This document shows, in pieces, positions 50,941-60,666 of a stretch of 64,000 bases of DNA. Within the stretch, counting starts at the first letter, position 1, and each line of letters starts with the position of its first letter. The notes below the pieces were generated by a model that made no database searches, was not told the DNA's origin, and was given only the letters and a program-made list of their open reading frames with translations. The DNA is from Pleionea sediminis (GTDB lineage: Bacteria > Pseudomonadota > Gammaproteobacteria > Enterobacterales > Kangiellaceae), in the NCBI RefSeq assembly GCF_007570825.1, contig NZ_SUNB01000003.1:186001-250000 (forward strand), read 5' to 3'. The position numbers and the translations under genes are program-made.

Positions 50941-52695
50941 TCACTCCAAAGATTCGGTAATGATTCGAATATCTACTCGTCGTTGCAAATTATCAGGAAC
51001 AGTTGATTTGTCTTTTGCTCCCATACCCCAGGTAATAATCAGAGATTCAGTAATACCATTCGCTTTAAACATGTCAGCAATATGCTCGGCCCTGCTTTTG
51101 CTGAGCGATAAATTTGCTGTAGTATCGCCCAGAGGATCGGCATACCCCATAATGGCAATCTGATGAATCTTTTGCTTCAACTGGGGTGCCAATTCCGACA
51201 GTGCTTTAATATTTTGAATGGTGCTGGTAAGCGCACGAGACTCTTCAGGACTAACCATGACAGAACCCACATCGAAATGAATCGCTGTGTTATTAATGGT
51301 TTTTAACAACGAATAAAACTGTGCATAATATTGCGACTCAATCGAAGAACTTAAGATAATCGGCTCATACCTAACAGACTGAAAATGACTGGTAACTAAA
51401 GAATCGCTTTTCAATGATTCCACTTGTGCATCTGTTAAAGTCCCGCGAGCCACCAGCACAAAGCCAGCTTCAGCCGTTTCAACCGAAAATTTAGCGGAAT
51501 ACTGCTGTGATAAAATGGAGGCCAACATCGTCGGCGACGATAATTCACTGAGAACATTTTTAAAGGTTAATTGAAATCCTTGCGAATCGATCTGTTGTTG
51601 CAACTGCTGAATGGATTTTGCTCCCGGCGCATGAATCACAGCAACCGTTAGTTGATTATCCTCCAATTGATGCTCCAATACTTGATAACCAGGAGTTTCA
51701 CCAATGGCCGCAATAACCTGAGACACTTTAGATTCCATAATCGCGTTATTCACGCCAGTGACAACACCCCATACTAACAACAATCCAAGTGCAATAATCG
51801 AAAACCAGGGAACAGAAGTATCTTCCTCATTAATCGCTTCTTCATGAATTAAAACGGACTCTAAAATATCTTCAACATCAGCAAAGCCTTTGGCTTCACC
51901 GTTAAAGGTTTCTAGCGCATCACTATACTTTTCATGGACCTGCTCGGAGACTTCTTGCAGTTGATTCTCAACATCTTGATGCACGACACCACGCACGGCA
52001 ATAGCGACCACCGCCGAAGGGCCACGCTCAATCAATAAGGTAAAGTCGCCAAACTTAATGGCGTTTAATTTGGAGTCAGCGGAGGTTGACTCGAAAGAGT
52101 CGCTAATAAAATCACTGATTGCCGTGAGCATCGCCGACACCATATCTGGATCTTTTTTGATAACTTGATCGGACGATAAACTGGTAATGAGTAAACCGGT
52201 TTCTTGATGAATGAGAAAAACCTGCTCCACTTGGTAATGCAGGTTTTGCAAAATTAAATATTCGCCGTACGACATGCCTAATCGCCAGGCTTTAAAACGA
52301 CCTTTAACCGCGGATAAGGTTAAACTTTGCTTTAACAGGTAATTCAATTTGGCAATCATCTCGGTCAATGCAGAAGCCACCGCTTTACGCACAGCAGGGC
52401 CAATAACGGGATAAATCATTTGTGCAAACTGGCGACGGTTATTGTTAACGGCGTGATCGATTGATGATTGAATTAATGGCGAGAATTGTTGAGATAAAGA
52501 ATCATCTTTGGCATTTCGTTTGGCAACGGCGTCAGGCAATACTTCAGCAACGCGATCGGTTTCGTTGGATTTAATCCGCTCAGTAATTACCGATTCATAA
52601 TCGTCACCCAGTATTAATGAGCGCAGTTTGCCATAGTCGTCTTGGCCGCTCTCTTTAGCGGGTTGGACGGGCTCCAGTTTGGGTTCGGTTGCCAT
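50941..52695 (-). CDS. Longin/roadblock-like domain protein with BON-like and OmpA C-terminal domains
   Basis: 584 residues. The N-terminal 120 residues are helical (VIGPAVRKAV). A mixed domain near 150-260 (VEQVFLIHQETGLLI, DMVSAMLTAISDFISDSF) fits the longin/roadblock class, proteins that often regulate small GTPases. A membrane helix near 305-325 (FSIIALGLLLVWGVVTGV) is followed by a BON-like repeat, and an OmpA domain ends the protein (MGYADPLGDTTANLSLSKSRAEHI as the core, NLQRRVDI at the end). It could join cytoplasmic GTPase control to peptidoglycan. Topology and role are inferred. Confidence 0.8.
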   Translation of the reverse strand: MATEPKLEPVQPAKESGQDDYGKLRSLILGDDYESVITERIKSNETDRVAEVLPDAVAKRNAKDDSLSQQFSPLIQSSIDHAVNNNRRQFAQMIYPVIGPAVRKAVASALTEMIAKLNYLLKQSLTLSAVKGRFKAWRLGMSYGEYLILQNLHYQVEQVFLIHQETGLLITSLSSDQVIKKDPDMVSAMLTAISDFISDSFESTSADSKLNAIKFGDFTLLIERGPSAVVAIAVRGVVHQDVENQLQEVSEQVHEKYSDALETFNGEAKGFADVEDILESVLIHEEAINEEDTSVPWFSIIALGLLLVWGVVTGVNNAIMESKVSQVIAAIGETPGYQVLEHQLEDNQLTVAVIHAPGAKSIQQLQQQIDSQGFQLTFKNVLSELSSPTMLASILSQQYSAKFSVETAEAGFVLVARGTLTDAQVESLKSDSLVTSHFQSVRYEPIILSSSIESQYYAQFYSLLKTINNTAIHFDVGSVMVSPEESRALTSTIQNIKALSELAPQLKQKIHQIAIMGYADPLGDTTANLSLSKSRAEHIADMFKANGITESLIITWGMGAKDKSTVPDNLQRRVDIRIITESLE

Positions 52696-52696
52696 A

Positions 52697-53263
52697 TCAT
52701 GCCTGACTTTGATTCAAGTTGGTGGCCATGCTTTCTAACAGCGTCGCCAAGGTTTTTCTATCGGCTTTATTGGAACTCAACTCTTTGGATGTATTATCAA
52801 TCTTTAAGGTCAGTTGTTTCACTTCTTTATCGAGTGACTTGTATATCTTCTTAGAAATCTGATCCAACTCTTTATGCGCTTCGCTTAAATCGGTTTTGGT
52901 GTTTGATTTAAATTCGGTTAAGCGTTTACCAACATCTTGCAACTTTCGTTCGAGACGAGTTTCTTTTTGTGAATGTTCGGTATGAATAGAATCAAGACTG
53001 CCTTGAATATCACTTACCGCTGATTTGATTTGCGACTCCAGTTGAGATCCCGTTGACTTGATGAGGTCTTCCATTTTTTTGAGTTGCGTATCCATGTATT
53101 TTCGCTGTTGCTCTAACGCCAATTCAAGACGCGCCACGTCTTCACCAAAAAGTAACTTACGAATAGAAGAAAGTTGCTCTACTGGATCTGAGGGCAGTTG
53201 TTGCTCAGCGGTTTGATTCGCGCCCTTGATAGAGCTAACACTGGATTTGGATTTGGTCGCCAT
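52697..53263 (-). CDS. Coiled-coil protein, first gene of the GTPase operon
   Basis: 188 residues from the ATG at 53263, which has an AGGGA ribosome-binding site eight bases upstream. An earlier GTG at 53284 lacks one. Most of the protein from about residue 50 to 160 is one long charged coiled coil (LELALEQQRKYMDTQLKKME), and it ends with DRKTLATLLESMATNL, a helix that recurs in proteins of this operon type. Probably a structural adaptor for the longin/OmpA partner. One base separates it from that gene. Confidence 0.75.
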   Translation of the reverse strand: MATKSKSSVSSIKGANQTAEQQLPSDPVEQLSSIRKLLFGEDVARLELALEQQRKYMDTQLKKMEDLIKSTGSQLESQIKSAVSDIQGSLDSIHTEHSQKETRLERKLQDVGKRLTEFKSNTKTDLSEAHKELDQISKKIYKSLDKEVKQLTLKIDNTSKELSSNKADRKTLATLLESMATNLNQSQA

Positions 53264-53617
53264 AATGATATCCCTGATGTTCACGGTTACTAACTGAAAA
53301 GCATTCGATCAGGGCGGCATTAGAGAACTTTACACTGTTCATAAATCTTAATCGTCCTGATCCATCAATGATGCCTCTCTGTTAACTATAGTTCACGGAT
53401 ATTCTATATCCATATTTCCATGGTAAGAATATGGATTATCTCACATAAATTTCACTGAACTTTAGTGAAAGACAAGGGCATAACTATAAATAACCTATTA
53501 GGAGTTTTTTTGATAACATCGAGACATAAATAAACGTAACCTAGCCGCTTTAATACGTGGTTAAACTGAACGTTGGTCTTAAGCCACCCACCAACAAAAA
53601 CTCACATAGTTTCAGCT
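53264..53617. other. Intergenic region with a 9-bp inverted repeat at 53408-53436
   Basis: A 354-bp gap. ATCCATATT (53408-53416) and AATATGGAT (53428-53436) form an inverted repeat with an 11-base spacer, about 145 bp upstream of the GTPase operon. It could be an operator of that operon; nothing else is identifiable. Confidence 0.45.
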
Positions 53618-54106
53618 TTATCCTCTTAGGTCTCGACAGGAAGAAGGGATCAATTCCGCTTGAATATCGGTTTTGTTAGCGCCAACCGCTTCCATCCCTT
53701 CAGGTGGATTACTGTGACCACATACCCAGGAAAATGGACTCATTGGACTGCCTGTAACAATGATAGGCCGTATCGTTATGACTTTCTCGTTGACTAACTG
53801 GTTCACTTTATTACCAAAAGTAACGTGCATTGCCCCCTCTTCCACTTGAATACTGGAAACATAGTTACCCATCAAATATTTTGCTTCAGGTATACCAGCA
53901 ACTTTATTAGTGGAAGGCCAGTTGCCAGTTTGTTTGTAATACTCTTTAATTAATGGCTTGAGTTCTTCGGTGATACTAAACGCTTCTGTCACTTGAGAAC
54001 GAATGACATATTGCTGATATCCAGGTAGTGCTATCGATGCCAAGATACCAATAATCGCTACCACCACCATTAATTCTATTAAAGTAAATGCGTTTATTTT
54101 TTTCAT
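53618..54106 (-). CDS. Type IV pilin (prepilin with class III signal)
   Basis: 162 residues. Leader peptide MKKINA and then FTLIELMVVVAIIGILASIAL, the type IV pilin helix with the methylated Phe and Glu5. Two C-terminal cysteines (WVCGH and SSCRDL) suit the D-loop disulphide. The globular part is unremarkable. It overlaps the GspF-like gene as an ATGA, so the two are coupled. The set lacks pilB, pilD and pilQ, which must lie elsewhere. Confidence 0.9.
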   Translation of the reverse strand: MKKINAFTLIELMVVVAIIGILASIALPGYQQYVIRSQVTEAFSITEELKPLIKEYYKQTGNWPSTNKVAGIPEAKYLMGNYVSSIQVEEGAMHVTFGNKVNQLVNEKVITIRPIIVTGSPMSPFSWVCGHSNPPEGMEAVGANKTDIQAELIPSSCRDLRG

Positions 54107-54975
54107 ACCGTGGATCCTAATTTAAAAATGGGCAAGTAAATTGCGACTAGAGCCGAGAATATGTAAGTTACGATCAGTGCAATGACCACGACTTTCAACT
54201 GAGACAAATAGTTACGTAATTGCTGTTTTAAGCTTTCCAGATTTTCATTGAGAAATAAATCGATCTCGTCGTTAAGACAATTGAATTGATCCGCAACCTT
54301 TAATCGAGGCTGGTTCATTAACAACTCTTGACGATTGGCCACTTGTACCAACAACTCATGGTAACGCTTTATTTGATTTTTGGCCGGTTGAAATAATGGA
54401 AACAGAATATAACTCGGCAATTGCAAAAAGTCATGAGACTTCAACTTAAATAAAACCAAAAAGCAATAAATCAAAATTATCGCATTAACAATCAAAATAA
54501 ATGGCAATGCTTTTGTAATTGCGCTACTGAATTCTGGCATTGTCGCAGAAATTGTAAAAAACATATCGGCAAATGATGGCAAAACATAAATTTCGACAAT
54601 CGTCATAATGGCGAAACTTAACACCAATAAAAAAGAAACATAACTTAGAAAAGCGAGAAACTCAGATTTGATTTCTGAAATAGACTTAGCACTTAGATTT
54701 GAGTACTGATTAATTAACTGAAACTTGGCGGGTTCAATCGACTCAATGGTTTTCTTATGATCAAGCAACATCGATAAAACGGTATTGGGTGCCCATAGTT
54801 GTATCGCCTTGCTCCAGGAGCTTGTATTTTTATAGTTCTCAGTTAACTGTTGTATTTCATCGGAAATATCGGTCTCCTCGACATCCTTTAATTTTTGAGT
54901 GGCTTCCACTATAGACTTTCCGTCAGCCAATTGCCGCAATAATAACCGAGTGGTCAGCGAACGATTTAATGACAT
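54103..54975 (-). CDS. PilC/GspF-like pilus platform protein (short)
   Basis: 290 residues. It has GspF-type membrane helices (LSYVSFLLVLSFAIMTIVEI and a C-terminal IALIVTYIFSALVAIYLPIF, the typical PilC end) with a helical cytoplasmic half in between. Full PilC/GspF proteins have about 400 residues with two repeat domains. Here one of the two is mostly lost or very diverged. It is coupled to the pilin gene, so it likely belongs to a specialised minor pilus. Confidence 0.75.
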   Translation of the reverse strand: MSLNRSLTTRLLLRQLADGKSIVEATQKLKDVEETDISDEIQQLTENYKNTSSWSKAIQLWAPNTVLSMLLDHKKTIESIEPAKFQLINQYSNLSAKSISEIKSEFLAFLSYVSFLLVLSFAIMTIVEIYVLPSFADMFFTISATMPEFSSAITKALPFILIVNAIILIYCFLVLFKLKSHDFLQLPSYILFPLFQPAKNQIKRYHELLVQVANRQELLMNQPRLKVADQFNCLNDEIDLFLNENLESLKQQLRNYLSQLKVVVIALIVTYIFSALVAIYLPIFKLGSTV

Positions 54976-54993
54976 GTATTCCTCGTTAGTTAG

Positions 54994-55416
54994 TTACTTA
55001 TTTTTTGCATTTTTGTAGGATGAATCAACATTTTTTATCCAACGATAAGGCCCCAGTGGATAATCTTGATAAACTTCATAGCTAACTGAAGCAGAGTGAA
55101 AGCTTTTGCCCATTTTAGTCAGAAACACCAGTGTATTAGGTGTAACATAAGCCGACTCGACTGAATCACTTTGCGCAGCTTGAAGTGCGATTTGTTCATT
55201 CATCTCTGCTAAGAAATAAACGTTGTGTTTAGAGTACTGTTGAGCTTTTTGAAGAGCCCAATCTTGCTTCGTAACGGTAAATAAACTATCCACACCTGCC
55301 AATGTCGTAGTGAAATAAATGGAAGCAAACTCACGAATTAAAAGGCTTAAGCAGAGAGCAACGCCCAGCATAATCAATAAGAACTCATAGAAAATTTGTT
55401 CCAGCCACTGCGTCAC
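54994..55416 (-). CDS. Single-span membrane protein upstream of the pilus-like pair
   Basis: 140 residues with one N-terminal membrane helix (FLLIMLGVALCLSLLI) and a soluble domain having a YVTPNTLVFLTKM strand pair. Not recognised. It starts the minus-strand run that leads into the GspF-like and pilin genes, 18 bp away, so it is probably a partner of that pilus system. Confidence 0.6.
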   Translation of the reverse strand: MTQWLEQIFYEFLLIMLGVALCLSLLIREFASIYFTTTLAGVDSLFTVTKQDWALQKAQQYSKHNVYFLAEMNEQIALQAAQSDSVESAYVTPNTLVFLTKMGKSFHSASVSYEVYQDYPLGPYRWIKNVDSSYKNAKNK

Positions 55417-55653
55417 TCAGCATCCTTTTTTTAATATTTAGCGGATAGATGTTCGATAATTTTGATAATGTAAAACTACCGTTTAAAAACGATTAACGGC
55501 AGTATAGACAATAATAGTCACTTTCGCAGAACTCGGGAACAATGCTTTAATGATTAAATGATGAAATATCATTTTGCAATGAATCAAAACAAAGTTCAGA
55601 GCGCTTGCCATAATTTTAGACCGTTCTCTGAACCTTGTTTTCTAAATCATCGA

Positions 55654-58035
55654 TTACTCAGAATTTCCTAACCCAGCAAATGGACTGGTACAATCCGATA
55701 AGGTTTGCGGTGGTGTTGGTGCAAACCGAACATAGTCAAACAGAGCTTCGGTATCACTGTCGCTCCAGGCGTGCCCCATGACACCCACTTGAACCGTATC
55801 TGGCATTAACTCATGATTAAACGACATGATATTGGACTCACCCACGGCGGGAGCAAAAATTTCGGGTGTTACCGATGATGAATTACGCCAGGTTGTATTG
55901 ATAAAACCATCCACCGGCGTTTGATTATAGATTCGTTCTTCTCGCCAGGTGTTTTCGCTCTCAGACCAATAGAAAAAGTGAAACGCCGAACCCAATCGAC
56001 AAACGAGTAAGTATTCTTCGGTACTGACTTGTCGATTTAAAAATAAATTCGACGTTGAGTTGACGGTCTTTTTTATTTCTCGAGCGTAAGAATATTCACC
56101 ATTTCCTGCTTGCGCGCCCATGTTATACATCACCCAGTTTTCATCATTAACGTGGGTGCCAACCGCATCACGAATGACAAAACCGCCCGCATTGTAACCC
56201 ACATTAGGTTGGCTGTTATTATCGATTCGACTGACGACACGCAAATGCGTAGCAACGGCAAAATTCCCGGTTACGTTTTTGTAAATCAGAGGACCGTATT
56301 CGTCTTCAAACCAGGCGTTCTGGTTAAAGACTTGAGGAATCACCGACAACCAACCATTGGTCATGGTAATTTGATCGGCACGACCGTCTGGCGCATCGAG
56401 AATGGACCAGTCGCTGGTGTTATCAGCCAATAGATCCAGGTTGACAGCAAACTCATCATTGAGATCACTTAGGTTGTCCGTATTATCGTTTCCAGTCCCA
56501 TCGTTTCCAGTCCCATCATCACCCGCTCCATCGTCAACAACATAAGGCGCAATGGGTAACGTACAATCGTCTTCCGTCGCTACTTGCGCAAAACGAGCGT
56601 ACTCAAACTGAGCTTCAATATCGGCAGGACCCGACCAGGCGTGCGCCGTTATTCCCGCTTGCACTTCATCGGGCATATCATCGCGCTCAAACGTGGCAAG
56701 TAACGTCCAGTCGGGATCGTTTTCGACATTTCGGTACAATCGATACGTTGAGTTAATACGACAAATACGCACTTCACCGCGGATGCTTGATGCCTGAGGA
56801 AAAATTTGCGTGCTCGAATCGATGGTCGATTCAGCAAGCGAACCGTTCCAACCACCTTGCCGTCCGATGACCAGTAACAACCAATCTTCGTTCAACGATA
56901 AATTACTGTCTGGATTACGGACCATAACACCGGCAGCATTATAGTTACTGGTTGGTGCGGATTCGGGATCGCCCGCTCGTCCTACATTGATCGACGCACT
57001 GATCACAAAATTTCCAGAAATCGTTTTAAAAAACAAAGGCCCATCTTGACCTTGGTACCACCCTGTATTGGTTGGACGCAAAGTAAATTGTTCCGCGGTT
57101 GTGGTATTGGTATCCGCGAGCGTGTATTGCGCAGGACGTGATTCAACTTGATGCAAACGCGTCCAGTTACTTAATTGATCGGCTTGAGTAAATTCATCCG
57201 AAATGGACAAGGCACTCAACGGTTCAACCGGATCGGGATCGACGGGATCTTCATTTTGAAAATCGTTGCATTGGGCGGTCGAAACTGGCGTTGCGAATTC
57301 TATGAAATCAAATAATGCATTCATATCTGATGGTGACTGATAAGCATTAATGACCATACCCACTTGAACCACACTAGGAATATCAGGTCGCATATAACTG
57401 TCGAGTAACAGCCACTCAGTTTCATTACTTAATCGCCGCAATAGTTGATAGTTGTCACCCACACGACATATGCGTAATTCTCCCGTAAAAGTACCAGGCT
57501 GATACTGAAAAGGCGTACTGGAATTCGTCGTATTACGCGTTAGTGTTCCGGTTCCCGAACCCTGCTGACCCAAGTCGAGCATGACATAATTTTGCGCACT
57601 GTTTGCACTCTGGGGATCGCGAACCATCAGTCCCGCAGAATTATATTGGCTACCAGGCGGAAGACTCGCATTGTTTTCGTTTAGCGCGGCTAACTGTACC
57701 GTTACCATAAAGTTACCGGCCAATTCTTTAAACACAAGTGGCGCAACATTATTTAAATACCAGTAACTGGATTCTAAATTAAACTGTAATTGACCATTCG
57801 CATTAATCGTTAACTCGGTAATTTGCGAAGGTGTGTTTTCCACCTGATGACGTAAAAGCCATTCAGATAATGTTGTATTATTTTCAAAGTCATCTGACAA
57901 TACGGATACGTCGCAGTCACTGGATCCTAATGGCTCAGTTAGACAGGCCGTCGTTTGTGCATAACTATTTTGATATAAACAGCCCGCAAGAATTACCCAT
58001 GTTGTCGTGTTGATGAATAGGTTGAATAGTTTCAT
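55654..58035 (-). CDS. Secreted protein with three tandem LamG/DUF1349-like domains
   Basis: 793 residues with a signal peptide (cleavage near QNSYAQ). Three domains of about 220 residues each repeat the same elements: DEF..N..LSNWT(R)-type start, YN(S/A)AG(L/F/V)MVRDP and LLLxIGRQG-type centres, AQ(F/L)D(Y)FRFA-type ends. They are split by acidic Asp/Gly-rich linkers (the third preceded by GDDGTGNDGTGN). Such beta-sandwich domains bind carbohydrates or are enzymes' carriers. No catalytic motif seen. Probably a surface or matrix protein. Confidence 0.75.
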   Translation of the reverse strand: MKLFNLFINTTTWVILAGCLYQNSYAQTTACLTEPLGSSDCDVSVLSDDFENNTTLSEWLLRHQVENTPSQITELTINANGQLQFNLESSYWYLNNVAPLVFKELAGNFMVTVQLAALNENNASLPPGSQYNSAGLMVRDPQSANSAQNYVMLDLGQQGSGTGTLTRNTTNSSTPFQYQPGTFTGELRICRVGDNYQLLRRLSNETEWLLLDSYMRPDIPSVVQVGMVINAYQSPSDMNALFDFIEFATPVSTAQCNDFQNEDPVDPDPVEPLSALSISDEFTQADQLSNWTRLHQVESRPAQYTLADTNTTTAEQFTLRPTNTGWYQGQDGPLFFKTISGNFVISASINVGRAGDPESAPTSNYNAAGVMVRNPDSNLSLNEDWLLLVIGRQGGWNGSLAESTIDSSTQIFPQASSIRGEVRICRINSTYRLYRNVENDPDWTLLATFERDDMPDEVQAGITAHAWSGPADIEAQFEYARFAQVATEDDCTLPIAPYVVDDGAGDDGTGNDGTGNDNTDNLSDLNDEFAVNLDLLADNTSDWSILDAPDGRADQITMTNGWLSVIPQVFNQNAWFEDEYGPLIYKNVTGNFAVATHLRVVSRIDNNSQPNVGYNAGGFVIRDAVGTHVNDENWVMYNMGAQAGNGEYSYAREIKKTVNSTSNLFLNRQVSTEEYLLVCRLGSAFHFFYWSESENTWREERIYNQTPVDGFINTTWRNSSSVTPEIFAPAVGESNIMSFNHELMPDTVQVGVMGHAWSDSDTEALFDYVRFAPTPPQTLSDCTSPFAGLGNSE

Positions 58036-58200
58036 AAAATAAACTCCTTTTTCGTCACTTCAATTGGCAGTAACTTTGATTAGCAGTAACTTCAATTAAT
58101 AGAAATTAAGGAGCGCTCGCTGGTAATGCATCGTACGGAATTACACTGGCTGGTGCGTTCGATAACTTACATTTCTTTAATTCAAATAAATAATTAAACT

Positions 58201-59646
58201 TTACTTTCTTCCTCGTTTACTTTTCTTACGTTTTTTACTCGCGCTGTTATTGGCTTTACTCATCGACTGATGGGCAACCACCTTGTTTCCATTGGAGTCA
58301 GAAGGGTTTGGCTCCCCTTTTATTGGAGGACTAATATTTTTATCAGATTCTTTAACTGTCGTCTCAACCGCTTTTATGTTCTTCGTTGACTCGGTGGAAG
58401 AAATTTGATTTAAGGTAGCGGCGTCTGCGTCATCACTTTTTACGGCGGGTACTTTGCTTTGCAATGACAGGTTACGCTTTGAGGTCGTCTCTTCGACTGC
58501 AGCAGGATCGCTCGTTGGTGTGTTTGATGTCGACTCACTTGAATTCCAGGGAATATCATTGCGACGGCAGGCAATGACATTCAGTTTTTGACGATAGATA
58601 GCAATGGAATGATCAGTAAGAAAAGGTTTAACACGAAAATCGCGACGCCATAATGCGCGCAAGCGATGAATGATACTAACGTAATACAAGAGTTTAACGT
58701 GCTGATAATCGCCTTTTGGACAGTTGGTTAAATATTTCATATCACCGCCATGATAATAACCGCCGAATTTCGACAGCAACCAGCGTCGCCAGTCTCGGCC
58801 ATATCCTGGAATTAAACTCACTAACCAACTGATGGCCGTAATTGCGGTGGCACCCGGCGGCAGCATAGTCACACAATCGGCCGCGTTCACTACTCGGTAT
58901 AAGGGTGTTTTCATGGTTGAAACCCACTCTTCATCACCAACTCGAGGCGAACCGAAAGTGTAGCAAGCAGCAATACCTCCTTGATGATTGATTCGTTTAC
59001 TGGCTAATGTAGCTAAAGCACCACCTAAGGAATGACCGGTAATGTATAAAGGTTTCGTTTTATTTTCCGTAGCGTTAAGTGTTTGCTCAAGATCGAGCGC
59101 AATTTGATTGTAGGCTTCATTAAAACCTTCATGTATACGACCACCTGAAGGACATGCCATGGTTTCTGCTTTTGCATCGGATTTGATGTCTTTTACGCTA
59201 GTCGCTTCGGTACCGCGAAATGCTAACACCAAATGATGATTAAACGACACGAGGATCGCTTGCGTGCCCTTGTGATCAAACACTTTTACTAGCGACATTT
59301 TTAACATAGAAAGTTGCGACTCAAGTGATCGCTTTTCTTGATCGGCATCATACGCCAAAGAATTTATCAACTTGCTCAATTTCGATTTTCGCTCGTTTCC
59401 AAAAAACTGTTTAACCGCTTCGTCAAAAAGCGCCTGTTGTCGATCCGATTCAAACAAGGGATTAAATTTAAGGTAAGCCAGCTCTGATAAACAAGCCATC
59501 AACCAGGCGGTTCGATCGCTGTAAGCCATTCGATATTTAGGAAGACTTTTCTCAATGAGAACATCCGAGCGTTGAATATCTTCCAAGTTATCAAATATTC
59601 GAACACTTCCTTTAATATCGTCTTGAATTGTTTTATGGACGTTCAC
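58201..59646 (-). CDS. Class 3 (fungal-type) lipase family protein
   Basis: 481 residues from the GTG at 59646. A very good AAGGAGGTG ribosome-binding site precedes it; an ATG at 59688 is in frame but has none. The catalytic triad is visible: Ser206 in GHSLGGALA, Asp257 in NAADCVTMLPP and His299 in YYHGGD. An upstream HLVLAFRGTE loop is typical. The last 110 residues are a charged Ser/Lys-rich tail ending in KKRKKSKRGRK. No signal peptide, so it is intracellular or exported by another route. Confidence 0.87.
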   Translation of the reverse strand: MNVHKTIQDDIKGSVRIFDNLEDIQRSDVLIEKSLPKYRMAYSDRTAWLMACLSELAYLKFNPLFESDRQQALFDEAVKQFFGNERKSKLSKLINSLAYDADQEKRSLESQLSMLKMSLVKVFDHKGTQAILVSFNHHLVLAFRGTEATSVKDIKSDAKAETMACPSGGRIHEGFNEAYNQIALDLEQTLNATENKTKPLYITGHSLGGALATLASKRINHQGGIAACYTFGSPRVGDEEWVSTMKTPLYRVVNAADCVTMLPPGATAITAISWLVSLIPGYGRDWRRWLLSKFGGYYHGGDMKYLTNCPKGDYQHVKLLYYVSIIHRLRALWRRDFRVKPFLTDHSIAIYRQKLNVIACRRNDIPWNSSESTSNTPTSDPAAVEETTSKRNLSLQSKVPAVKSDDADAATLNQISSTESTKNIKAVETTVKESDKNISPPIKGEPNPSDSNGNKVVAHQSMSKANNSASKKRKKSKRGRK

Positions 59647-60049
59647 AACAAACACCTCCTTGGTTTTCGAATAGCAACGAATTATCATTCAACGTTAGTG
59701 AAGCGGATACCGTCGAGCAAGTGATTTCACTCAATTTATATCTCTTGGAGATTATTTCTGAGCGCAGCACTGAGTAACCTTACTTTCTAATACAAAAATA
59801 GATAGACAACAATGACTTTACTAAAGGTTAAAGGCATATAGATTATTGGTACTAAGATTTGATCAAAATATTTCATAAACGAGATTTATGTATCCATTTT
59901 TTTCGAATATCTCGACATCTTATTTTAAGAATTGAACGGTTAGAAAGTGAGGCACTAAGTCACTCATTGTGACTTAGCCTTTTTGAAAGCTGACAACAAT
60001 AATCAGCAAAAATAGTATTGCTCGAAATCCACTTAAGACGCAGGTTTAT
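59647..60049. other. Intergenic region with one hairpin
   Basis: 403 bp between the Mrr-N-like gene and the lipase gene, both on the minus strand. The only structure I find is the hairpin at 59951-59979. No gene. Confidence 0.5.
59951..59984 (+). terminator. Orphan intrinsic-terminator-like hairpin
   Basis: CTAAGTCAC (59955-59963) pairs with GTGACTTAG (59969-59977) with a five-base loop, outer GG/CC pairs and a T5 run (59980-59984). The T-run is on the plus strand, where no gene lies upstream. On the minus strand it would follow the Mrr-N-like gene but without T's. Terminator status is uncertain. Confidence 0.5.
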
Positions 60050-60559
60050 TTAACTGACTTTACTAGACTCAACCTTGCTCGTCACACTTTTGAGAACACC
60101 GAGTAGATCGCTAATCACATCATCTTTCAATGAAAACAAAGTCAGTGTTGAACCTAAGCGTGTTTTGGTAATTTGCGACAAGCGATCACGAGACACCTCT
60201 CCCAACCAGTCAACTTTCCGAATTTGTCGATAACCCTCATCGTCTCGTTCAATAAACTGAAACTCTCCCCGATCTTTACCAATTAAATAGTTACGCTTTT
60301 GAGGACAATAAGTCACCAGCCAATCATTCTTTTTCATTTCTTGACCAAAGCGGCGAATCATACCAATCGCATTCGCTGTTTTACTCGGCTTTTCATTACC
60401 GTAAGTGGCGATATAAGCGGCTTTGCGTTGTTCATCGTTTTCAAATTGATCAAGCGGACCTAAGTTATTCCACCCCACTGCGACGTAATTATTATCTTTA
60501 AATTCATTAAAGTATTTTCCGCCTTTGCCAGCGCGTACCATCCAACCATTTATCATCAT
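60050..60559 (-). CDS. Standalone Mrr N-terminal-like (EVE/PUA-type) domain protein
   Basis: 169 residues. It starts with WMVRAGKGGKYF, then a YVAVGWNNLG strand and a KKNDWLVTYCP turn, the mark of the N-terminal domain found in Mrr-type and related restriction enzymes that read modified DNA. The nuclease domain normally behind it is missing. It may be a lone reader domain, a regulator, or the remains of a restriction enzyme. No methylase nearby. Confidence 0.72.
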   Translation of the reverse strand: MMINGWMVRAGKGGKYFNEFKDNNYVAVGWNNLGPLDQFENDEQRKAAYIATYGNEKPSKTANAIGMIRRFGQEMKKNDWLVTYCPQKRNYLIGKDRGEFQFIERDDEGYRQIRKVDWLGEVSRDRLSQITKTRLGSTLTLFSLKDDVISDLLGVLKSVTSKVESSKVS

Positions 60560-60666
60560 ATTTTATCTACTGCTTTTTGAGTTACGTTTAAAAACTACCG
60601 AATTAGACGATTATTCGTTTTCACTCCTTTGAGTCGATAATTAGCTATCTAAGTCAATGATTCGAA

